This document shows, piece by piece, positions 1-6,320 of a stretch of 14,496 bases of DNA (the first letter of the stretch is position 1; each line of letters begins with the position of its first letter). Below the pieces are notes generated by a model. That model was given only the letters and a program-made list of their open reading frames with translations, did no database searches and was not told the DNA's origin. A program made the position numbers and the translations under genes. Where the stretch lies: the NCBI GenBank assembly GCA_043760535.1, contig JAYUOV010000132.1, forward strand, positions 1-14,496, given 5' to 3'. Origin of the DNA: JAZKFT01 sp043760535 (GTDB lineage Bacteria; Bacteroidota; Bacteroidia; Chitinophagales; Chitinophagaceae).

Positions 1-90
1 TATATAGCTACTGCAAAAAAACAAGGAATCCCCATCATGCAAGCACTCGCAGATGCCATTCAAGGACGCCCTTTTGTAATGTCGGCCTGA
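1..90 (+). CDS. C-terminal tail of a truncated gene, possibly an IS66-type transposase
   Basis: The first frame is open from the window edge and ends at TGA 88-90, giving 29 residues. The tail has the pattern I-x-T-A-x-K-Q-G followed by an alanine/leucine-rich helix and G-R-P-F. To my recollection this resembles the last helix of some IS66-family transposases, but 29 residues cannot decide it. Five bases after the stop, the frame of the interrupted SGNH gene opens, which fits an insertion boundary here. The rest of this gene is outside the window. The assignment is an inference; only the existence of an open frame is seen. Confidence 0.4.
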   Translation, partial: YIATAKKQGIPIMQALADAIQGRPFVMSA

Positions 91-94
91 ATAG

Positions 95-334
95 TTACAT
101 AATTTTAAAGATTTTAAAAATCATCAAAACAAAAGCCAGCATATACAAAGGGTAAATGAAGCCTTGATAAAATATTGCAACCAAAAGAACATCAGATTTG
201 TAAACCTATACCCAGAATTTTTAGACAGCAACAGTAAGCTTAGCAAAGAGTACACAAACGACGGCCTTCACTTAAACGGATTTGGATATATGAAATGGAA
301 GGCAATTTTACAAAAAGAAAAACTAATGAAATAA
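95..334 (+). pseudogene. 5'-truncated SGNH/GDSL-type esterase, C-terminal part
   Basis: An open frame without its own convincing start runs from just after TAG 92-94 to TAA 332-334, about 79 codons. It encodes the end of an SGNH hydrolase: an amphipathic helix (QRVNEALIKYC), then RFVNLYPEF, then the diagnostic block TNDGLHLNGFGY, which carries the catalytic Asp and His of the fifth SGNH block (D-G-x-H). The nucleophile Ser (GDS), oxyanion Gly and Asn blocks are absent, so the piece cannot be an active enzyme alone. Readable homology begins near position 130; the segment 91-130 is probably junction sequence. SGNH proteins of this kind are often sialate- or acetyl-esterases acting on glycans. 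Its stop lies one base before the next ATG, so it was once the first gene of the DUF4434-GHL10 operon. Confidence 0.7.
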
Positions 335-335
335 G

Positions 336-1283
336 ATGCTGATCACTGGAACTTTTATCGACGAAATTAGTCATGATATTCCCCATCAAAACTGGGGGCT
401 GGCCGAATGGGAACTTGATTTCCAGCACATGAAACGAACAGGTATTGATACAGTGATTCTTATACGTAGTGGCTACAGGCGCTTCCTTACCTACCCTTCT
501 GCATACCTTATAAAACAGCATGGCTGCTATGCGCCGCCGATAGATTTGGTGGAATTATTTCTTTCGCTGGCAGACAAATATGATATGCAATTTTATTTTG
601 GTTTATACGACAGTGGCATGTATTGGGATACCGGAAACCTGAGCCACGAAATAGAAGATAACAAATTTGTGATAGATGAAGTGTGGAAACAATATGGTCA
701 TCATACATCTTTTAAAGGATGGTATTTAAGCATGGAAATAAGCAGAAAAACCAAAGGCGCCATTGAAGCCTTTCGTACGCTGGGTATGCAATGCAGGCAA
801 ATAAGCAACAACCTGCCCACATTAATTTCTCCATGGATAGATGGTAAAAAAGCAGTAATGGCTGCCAGCAATAGTATTACAAAAGAACAGGCAGTATCGT
901 TACAGGAACACAAAGCAGAATGGAACGAAATATTCGATGGCGTAAAAGATGCTGTTACAGCAGTTGCCTTTCAGGATGGGCATATAGATTACCACGAACT
1001 GGAAGATTTTTTCGCCATCAATAAAAAACTGGCTGATAAATATGGTATGCAATGCTGGACCAATGCGGAGAGTTTTGACAGAGATATGCCTATAAAATTT
1101 CTACCCATAAAATTTGAAAAACTGAAATTAAAATTAGAGGCCGCAAGAAAGGCTGGCTACGATAAGGCCATCACTTTCGAGTTCTCCCATTTTATGAGTC
1201 CACAGTCCATGTACCCATCGGCACATCATTTACATAACAGATATTCAGCATACAAAACCGAACTTAACAATGCGAAACTTTAA
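336..1283 (+). CDS. DUF4434-family TIM-barrel protein, glycoside-hydrolase-like
   Basis: This 315-residue protein begins directly with a first barrel strand and the motif GTFIDEISHDIPHQNWG (residues 5-21), typical of DUF4434 proteins, which belong to the TIM-barrel glycosidase superfamily. Acidic residues at predicted strand ends are candidates for catalysis: E134 in GWYLSMEIS, E245 in WTNAESFD and E282 in TFEFSHFMSP. No signal peptide or membrane segment is visible, so the protein should be cytoplasmic as called. The ATG lies one base after the SGNH stop, which suggests translational coupling, and the 3' end overlaps the GHL10 gene by 14 bp. The substrate is unknown; the family assignment comes from motif memory, and the catalytic residues are my inference. 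Confidence 0.7.
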   Translation: MLITGTFIDEISHDIPHQNWGLAEWELDFQHMKRTGIDTVILIRSGYRRFLTYPSAYLIKQHGCYAPPIDLVELFLSLADKYDMQFYFGLYDSGMYWDTGNLSHEIEDNKFVIDEVWKQYGHHTSFKGWYLSMEISRKTKGAIEAFRTLGMQCRQISNNLPTLISPWIDGKKAVMAASNSITKEQAVSLQEHKAEWNEIFDGVKDAVTAVAFQDGHIDYHELEDFFAINKKLADKYGMQCWTNAESFDRDMPIKFLPIKFEKLKLKLEAARKAGYDKAITFEFSHFMSPQSMYPSAHHLHNRYSAYKTELNNAKL

Positions 1284-2367
1284 CCTCCTGCTTATATTAA
1301 CCTTGTGCAGCATAGCCTCTTTTGCACAAAATGAACTAACTGAACCCATACGTGGCACATGGATAACGAATGTGGCAAGTGATGTTTTAAAATCAAAGGC
1401 CAACATTCGTAAGGCTGTACAGCAATGTAAAGACAACGGACTCAACAACATTTTTGTGGTAGTATGGAATGGCGGCGTAACCATGTACCCAAGCAAAGTA
1501 GTAAAAAAGTATATTGGCATCCGCCAATCGAAAGCGTATCCGAATCGGGATCCTATAAAAGAGATTATTGAAGAAGGACACAAAGCTGGTATTAAAGTTC
1601 ATGCATGGTTCGAGTTTGGTTTTTCTTATGGATACAAAGACAGCAATTCCGTTTGGCTAAAAAAGTTCCCTACTTGGGCGGGGAGAAATAACAAGAAAGC
1701 ATTACTTCAAAAAAACGGTTTCTACTGGTGGAGTAGTATTAACCCCAATGTGCAGCAGTTTATGAAAGAACTAGTTAGCGAGGTAGTAAAAAAGTACGAT
1801 GTAGATGGCATTCAAGGTGATGACCGCCTGCCAGCTATGCCAGCCGAAGGTGGTTATGATGATGCAACAATAAAACTTTATAAAAAGCAGCATGGCGGTG
1901 CATTGCCACCACAAAACCCTAAAGATTTGGTGTGGGTGCAATGGAAGGCAGACCAGTTAAGTGCATTTGGCAAATCATTATATAAAAAAGTAAAAAGTAT
2001 CAAACCAGCATGTACCGTTTCGTGGGCACCCAGCATTTACCCATGGAGCAAAGAACAATACCTGCAGGACTGGCCCAAATGGCTGGAAGGTGGCTATGCA
2101 GATTATATTATTCCACAATTATACCGCTATAAGCCAGATGCCTACGAAACCATTTTAAAAGAATTACAATCGCAGATTCCGGAGCGGTTTAAAAACCGTG
2201 TATTTCCCGGCATTCTTACTTCATTAGGAGATGGATACCAAAGCACCCGGGAAATGACGGATAAAATGATACAATTAAACCGAAGCTATGGCTTTGATGG
2301 CGAAGTGTTCTTTTACTTCGAAACCCTGAACCGGCTGAAAGGAAATATTTACCCAAATGAAAAATAA
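1270..2367 (+). CDS. Secreted GHL10 (DUF187-type) glycosyl-hydrolase-like protein
   Basis: The 365-residue protein opens with a Sec signal peptide (basic MRN, hydrophobic 5-18, likely cleavage after SFA-19). The mature part starts with RGTWITN (28-34), the hallmark first strand of the GHL10 family, followed by HAWFEFG (111-117, candidate acid E115), DGIQGDDR (179-186, D184/D185) and a final strand GFDGEVFFYFE (341-351). A known relative is E. coli DigH (YddW), which cleaves peptide-free peptidoglycan glycan strands; whether this protein does the same is inference. It is translated from an ATG inside the end of the DUF4434 gene in another frame, so the two are surely co-transcribed. It probably acts in the periplasm or outside the cell. 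An AT-only 16-bp palindrome (2361-2376) covers its stop codon. Confidence 0.75.
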   Translation: MRNFNLLLILTLCSIASFAQNELTEPIRGTWITNVASDVLKSKANIRKAVQQCKDNGLNNIFVVVWNGGVTMYPSKVVKKYIGIRQSKAYPNRDPIKEIIEEGHKAGIKVHAWFEFGFSYGYKDSNSVWLKKFPTWAGRNNKKALLQKNGFYWWSSINPNVQQFMKELVSEVVKKYDVDGIQGDDRLPAMPAEGGYDDATIKLYKKQHGGALPPQNPKDLVWVQWKADQLSAFGKSLYKKVKSIKPACTVSWAPSIYPWSKEQYLQDWPKWLEGGYADYIIPQLYRYKPDAYETILKELQSQIPERFKNRVFPGILTSLGDGYQSTREMTDKMIQLNRSYGFDGEVFFYFETLNRLKGNIYPNEK

Positions 2368-2976
2368 TATTATTTTATTTTAATATATCGATTAATAACT
2401 TGCTTACCTCAGTTATATGTAAAAATATTAGGTACATTTAAAATTGTCATGCCCCTACTTTATCCCATTTCCCATCCCCTAAATATTCAAAAAAAAGGGA
2501 TGCCACTCAGCAGTCTTTCAGTTGTGTTTAGAAAATTTTGATGAAATACAATTTTATGGCCTCCAAAAATCCGGATTCCTGTTTGGCAAAATTATTAGTA
2601 AACTTTTCCATTACAGAATTATTTGTACCGGAACAAATAATAATGCTGTAATATAAGGTGGTGGAAGCATAAGGCGGTGGCGAAAAATTAAATTCCACCG
2701 CATGTTTACTAAACACTTTTCGCCCAAACAGATTCAAAGAAAATTAATCGTGCCCTCTTGCATACCAATAGCCCAGATATCCAACAATTTTGCGATGATT
2801 GACAATACCGTTGGTGCTATTTTTTGCCGTCTTTTTACCATTTTTATAGCTCACCTACCCTTGGTACTACAAATAGAATCGCAGGTTACAGCATTGCTAT
2901 GTAAGTACAAAACGCTTACATCGTTGGCATTAGAAAGCGGCACAGAGGTTACATTTTTGTTGTCGGCTTTTTATGC

Positions 2977-3224
2977 TCAGAACTCCTAACCCCTCGCAGT
3001 TTTGATTGTGTAGCTTTTTCTTTTTTTGCCTGCCCCGCCTGCCCCGATGAATATCGGTGGATTATTTTGGTGAAACCCAGCGAAAGGCGTGCCCCGAAGG
3101 AGCGACATTGGCGAACGTTGTAAATCCCGTAGCATTACGGTACTCCGTTCAACTGGCTGCTACTATCCGGCTTTTTAGACTGCGAATAATAAGCTGTTTC
3201 ATATCACGGGGTAAGGAGTTCTGA
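2977..3224. repeat. Inverted-repeat-bounded intergenic element, MITE-like
   Basis: The ends TCAGAACTCCTAACCCC (2977-2993) and GGGGTAAGGAGTTCTGA (3208-3224) are reverse complements with 16 of 17 matches. The left arm continues with TCGCAG (2994-2999), which pairs with CTGCGA (3180-3185) after a 22-nt interruption on the right. Inside are short perfect hairpins: CCGAT/ATCGG around 3044-3057 and CCGTA/TACGG at 3127-3140. The interior is more GC-rich than the flanks. No ORF of note is inside. TATGCT occurs just left (2972-2977) and 4 nt beyond the right end (3228-3233), a possible but imperfect target duplication. The element could be a non-autonomous transposable element, a REP-like sequence or a structured RNA. 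Confidence 0.5.
3077..3206 (+). repeat. Dispersed intergenic repeat, copy A
   Basis: Four blocks occur in the same order and orientation as in copy B (4764-4874, opposite strand): CCAGCGAAAGGCGT (3077-3090), CTCCGTTCA (3143-3151), GCTACTAT (3159-3166) and CATATCA (3200-3206). Between blocks one and two this copy is 26 nt longer than B and contains the extra hairpin CCGTA-GCAT-TACGG. The block spacing elsewhere is nearly conserved (16 versus 17 nt, 41 versus 47 nt). Order, orientation and spacing together make chance unlikely. The copy lies inside the inverted-repeat-bounded element at 2977-3224. Confidence 0.6.
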
Positions 3225-3340
3225 TACTATGCTAAAATTTTTAGGGCCGTGGCAAAAAGCAGGGAAATACACCCGCCAAAACAATCAAATTTTATATAAA
3301 AAATTGAGTATTGAGTAGTGTTTTCTGAACATCTATGTAC

Positions 3341-4696
3341 TTAATACTTAAATGCTTTCCCGCCTGCCATTACTTCCTGTGTCTTCTCATCGAAGGTTAC
3401 TTTTAGGCCCGTGTGTACAGCAGCATTGGTCATAATGGTGGCTATAGAATGGTTATAACCTGCTTCTACCGGAGCGTTAGGTTGTTTGCGGCTGCGGATG
3501 CATTCCATCCAATTGCGCACATGGCTGTTGGTTAGGTTGTCGCCCCCTGTGTTGGCAGATGCCGCCACTTTTTCTATTTCAGCCAAACTCATTTCCGTCA
3601 ATAGGTTTGGCTGCATACCCATTGCATCTGCCATCTTTTTAGAAAGCCCGCCTTTTGGCGAAACCTTATTGGTATTCAGGTTCAGTTCTCCACCGTTTGA
3701 GTAATAAATTTCCATTGGGTTCTCGTCGCCATTGTGCATACGGCTTTGGAAACTTACCTGAAAACCATTGGTAGGCTCGTTTGCTGGACCGTAATCGAAA
3801 ACAGCGGTAATAGTATCCCAGTTTTTACGTCCATCTTTCCACATATAAATGCCGCCATTGGCCACTACACTACGGGGATGTTGCAAGCCGCTGAACCAAT
3901 TTACGGTATCTATCTGATGGCTCATCCACTGGCCGGGCAGGCCGCTGCTGTATGGCCAAAATAAACGGTACTCCAAGTATTTTCTTGGGTCAAAATTATC
4001 TTTGGGGCGGTTCATTAAAAAACGTTTCCAGTCGGTATCTTCCTGCTTTAATTGGCCTAATAAAGCAGGCCTCCGCCAGCGGCCAGGCTGGTTTACATTC
4101 CACGATAATTCTACCATAGTAATGGGGCCAAACTTGCCCGACTGAATAAATTCTGCTGCTGCAGTATAGTTTCTTCCGCTACGGCGTTGGCTGCCTATTT
4201 GTATTATTCTGTCGGTGGCTTTAATGGCTTTTAAAGCGGCTCGGTTGTCTTCCATCGTTTCGGCAAAAGGCTTTTCCACAAAGGCATCGCAGCCGGCTTT
4301 TACTGCTTCTATGGCATGGAGTGCATGTTGAAAATCGGCAGTTCCAATAAACACGGCATCTACTATTTTCTTATCGTACATCTCCTCATTGTTGCGGCAG
4401 GCAAATACATCGTGTCCCATTTTATCTTTCCATGCGGCAGCACCTTCTTCTCTCCTTTTGTTCCAGATATCGCTTACGGCCACCACATCAAAATTGAGTT
4501 CTTTATAATGGTTCATAAAGCAAGGCATGTGAGTACCTCTATGCCTATCGCTAAAACCTACTACGCCTACTCTTACCCTATCGTTAGCACCTATAATATT
4601 GCCATAACTTTTGGCACTAAAAAAACTGGATGCTGCATAAACACTTGCAGTAGCCATGGCTGTTTGCTTAATAAAATTTCGGCGGCTTTGTGACAT
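3341..4696 (-). CDS. Tat-exported Gfo/Idh/MocA-family oxidoreductase
   Basis: The 451-residue protein starts with a twin-arginine signal (SRRNFIK, 4-10, then a hydrophobic stretch to about 28), so it is probably folded with its cofactor and exported to the periplasm. A Rossmann NAD(P) domain follows: GVVGFSDRHRG (44-54, a variant of the glycine motif), the family signature EKP (141-143) and IGSQRR (167-172). The second domain has GQWMSHQIDTVNW with H260 and D263 at the usual catalytic positions. Family members oxidise or reduce sugar hydroxyls; in Bacteroides such enzymes act with DUF1080 proteins to oxidise glycosides at C3. The neighbouring double DUF1080 gene supports that role here. A heptamer repeat array lies 14 nt before the ATG, and copy B of an intergenic repeat lies further upstream. 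The exact substrate is unknown. Confidence 0.85.
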   Translation of the reverse strand: MSQSRRNFIKQTAMATASVYAASSFFSAKSYGNIIGANDRVRVGVVGFSDRHRGTHMPCFMNHYKELNFDVVAVSDIWNKRREEGAAAWKDKMGHDVFACRNNEEMYDKKIVDAVFIGTADFQHALHAIEAVKAGCDAFVEKPFAETMEDNRAALKAIKATDRIIQIGSQRRSGRNYTAAAEFIQSGKFGPITMVELSWNVNQPGRWRRPALLGQLKQEDTDWKRFLMNRPKDNFDPRKYLEYRLFWPYSSGLPGQWMSHQIDTVNWFSGLQHPRSVVANGGIYMWKDGRKNWDTITAVFDYGPANEPTNGFQVSFQSRMHNGDENPMEIYYSNGGELNLNTNKVSPKGGLSKKMADAMGMQPNLLTEMSLAEIEKVAASANTGGDNLTNSHVRNWMECIRSRKQPNAPVEAGYNHSIATIMTNAAVHTGLKVTFDEKTQEVMAGGKAFKY

Positions 4697-4710
4697 AAAA
4701 AAGGGTTTAT

Positions 4711-4738
4711 GATTTGTGATTTGTGATTTATGATTTGT
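4711..4738 (-). repeat. Four heptamer repeats upstream of the Gfo/Idh start
   Basis: Four head-to-tail 7-bp units (GATTTGT, GATTTGT, GATTTAT, GATTTGT on the + strand) sit 14 nt before the ATG at 4694-4696. In the mRNA they read as A/C-rich, structure-poor units (ACAAATC type). The same unit forms a longer array at 8440-8502, also directly before a start codon. Confidence 0.85.
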
Positions 4739-4763
4739 TTGCAGATAGGCAGTTTTGCGACTA

Positions 4764-4874
4764 TGATATGGGGAATAATATATTTTTTAGTGAGGCTATG
4801 ATGGGTTCAATAGTAGCGCAACACCTGAACGGAGCGTCGCAACAAAAGCTCAACCGAAGTACGGCTTTCGCTGG
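4764..4874 (-). repeat. Dispersed intergenic repeat, copy B (inverted)
   Basis: Read on the minus strand this stretch has CCAGCGAAAGCCGT (4874-4861), CTCCGTTCA (4834-4826), GCTACTAT (4817-4810) and CATATCA (4770-4764), the same blocks in the same order as copy A at 3077-3206. It fills most of the 200-bp gap between the DUF1080 and Gfo/Idh genes. Copies A and B therefore flank the Gfo/Idh gene as an inverted pair. No coding frame here looks real. Confidence 0.6.
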
Positions 4875-4896
4875 TCTAATATTAATAATTTCATCA

Positions 4897-6267
4897 TTAC
4901 AATTCTTTAATCTTAATGCTTCTGTACGACACAGCATTGCCATGATCCTGTAACAAAATATGACCTTTATCGGCTTCGCCAAAATCTTTCCAAACTTTGT
5001 ACTTACTAATGGCAACCAGGTCTTTGAATTCTTTTGAACCCCGGATATACTCCAACACTTTAACACCGTTGAGGTAATGCTCTACTTTATTGTTTGGGTA
5101 CACAATTAAGCGGCCAAAATTCCATTTGCCGATGGGTCTTAAAAAGCGTTTTTGCTTTTCGGCTGTTATAAGATCGTATAAGGATGCCAATGTGCGGTTG
5201 CCATTTCGGCCCAACTTGGCATCGGGGTGCAGCGTATCGTCTAGCACCTGATACTCAAGGCCAATGGAAGAGCCTTTGCTGTCTTCATTTAGGGTTACAA
5301 AATATTTTACACCACTGTTAGCGCCAGGTGTTAGCATAAATTCAAACGACAAATCGAAGGCAGTAAACTGTTCGTTAGTAACAATGTCGCCGCCATTAGT
5401 GGCTTCCTTTCCTTCGGAATCTGCTACTGAAAGAATGCCATTAATGATGCTCCAGCCATTAGCCGGAAACAGATTGCCTTTGGCACTGCGCCAGCCGCTT
5501 CCGGTTTTACCGTCGAACAGCAAGCGCCAGCCATCGTTTTTTTCGTAAGGTGTAAGTGTATTTACTGCAAAATTAGCCACATACACATGAGCCGGAAAAG
5601 GTGTGGGTTTAAGCTTGGTGGTTTTGATTCGAATATTTTTGAAACAGACTTTTTTTCCTTTGTGGGTATCATCTTTAATAGCGTGTACTTGCAAGCCTAT
5701 AAAGCCTTTCGCATCCAGCGTATCTACTACATATGCTGCGGCTGCGCCATTTACCCAGGTACGCATTTCGTTGCCAATACATTCTATTCTGTAATGATTG
5801 TATTCGCCTTTTTTGTACACATTTTGGGCAGCAGCGTGTAGCTGCATCGGGTATAGCCAATCTCTTCTGCCTTCATCGTATATACCACCTGTCCAGCGGC
5901 GGGGTGTAGGATCTATTTCGCATTGCCGGCCATATACACGGCCTTCGCCATTAAAGGCATTGGGGTCGAAATGGCTACGGGTTTGCAGGCCAGCATTGCC
6001 TTCTTCATCTTCTACCCACACATCGGCTTCTAATATAAAATCGCCGTACTCTTTTTCGGTAACTAAAAATGTGTTCCGGCTGTTAGCCACAGTAGTGCCA
6101 ATAATAACACCATCTACAACTTTGTATTCGGCCTTGCCGGCTAAAACTTTCCAGCCAGTTAAGTCTTTCCCGTTAAAAAGATTTTGCCAGCCTTTTTGGG
6201 CTGGCTGTGCTGTAGCAAAAAGTGTAGCAAATAGCAGGCAAGGTAATAGGATCGATATTTTTTTCAT
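4897..6267 (-). CDS. Secreted protein with two tandem DUF1080 (3-keto-disaccharide hydrolase) domains
   Basis: A Sec signal peptide (MKKIS, hydrophobic to 19, likely cut near ATA-20) precedes two copies of the DUF1080 jelly-roll fold. Domain 1 spans about 26-225, starting with GWQNLFNGKDLTGWK. Domain 2 spans about 244-456, starting with GWRLLFDGKTGSGW and containing GLEYQVLDD and the closing LQDHG motif. Domain 1 has LQVHA in the place of LQDHG, so the copies have diverged. Most DUF1080 proteins have one domain of about 200-250 residues. Family members act on glycosides oxidised at C3 by a Gfo/Idh enzyme, cleaving by elimination and/or hydrating the resulting 2-hydroxyglycal. The Gfo/Idh gene follows immediately, and the symporter gene lies 53 bp upstream, so the three are probably one transcript. 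One polypeptide may carry both lyase and hydratase functions; this is inference. Confidence 0.85.
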   Translation of the reverse strand: MKKISILLPCLLFATLFATAQPAQKGWQNLFNGKDLTGWKVLAGKAEYKVVDGVIIGTTVANSRNTFLVTEKEYGDFILEADVWVEDEEGNAGLQTRSHFDPNAFNGEGRVYGRQCEIDPTPRRWTGGIYDEGRRDWLYPMQLHAAAQNVYKKGEYNHYRIECIGNEMRTWVNGAAAAYVVDTLDAKGFIGLQVHAIKDDTHKGKKVCFKNIRIKTTKLKPTPFPAHVYVANFAVNTLTPYEKNDGWRLLFDGKTGSGWRSAKGNLFPANGWSIINGILSVADSEGKEATNGGDIVTNEQFTAFDLSFEFMLTPGANSGVKYFVTLNEDSKGSSIGLEYQVLDDTLHPDAKLGRNGNRTLASLYDLITAEKQKRFLRPIGKWNFGRLIVYPNNKVEHYLNGVKVLEYIRGSKEFKDLVAISKYKVWKDFGEADKGHILLQDHGNAVSYRSIKIKEL

Positions 6268-6320
6268 TGGTTAAAAGCAGGTTACATTTAAAGTTCTAAA
6301 TCTACTTTGTTATCTACACA

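Larger units (their letters stand above)
2368..3340. other. 973-bp spacer between convergent genes
   Basis: No convincing intact gene is present. Positions 2374-2640 are plain AT-rich sequence. At 2674-2680 and 2695-2701 a 7-bp inverted repeat (GCGGTGG/CCACCGC) can form a hairpin; an overlapping alternative stem uses 2660-2666 with 2693-2699, so the two would compete. No U-tract follows either, so I do not call a terminator. Open frames at 2702-2989 (+) and 2528-2737 (-) lack recognisable domains. The stretch 2977-3224 is an inverted-repeat-bounded element described separately. Downstream of the Gfo/Idh stop (3340 backwards) no clear terminator was seen. Confidence 0.7.

Noticed and set aside
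2361..2376. AT-only palindrome at the GHL10 stop as a terminator
   Set aside because: No GC pairs and no loop; too weak for an intrinsic terminator.
2702..2989. 95-codon + strand frame in the convergent spacer
   Set aside because: No domain, odd composition, no upstream signal and partly inside the inverted-repeat element; probably chance.
4761..5066. 101-codon minus-strand frame between the DUF1080 and Gfo/Idh genes
   Set aside because: It overlaps the DUF1080 gene in another frame and covers the dispersed repeat copy B; no protein features.
5798..6274. 158-codon + strand frame opposite the DUF1080 gene
   Set aside because: Antisense shadow of a well-supported gene with a signal peptide and family motifs.
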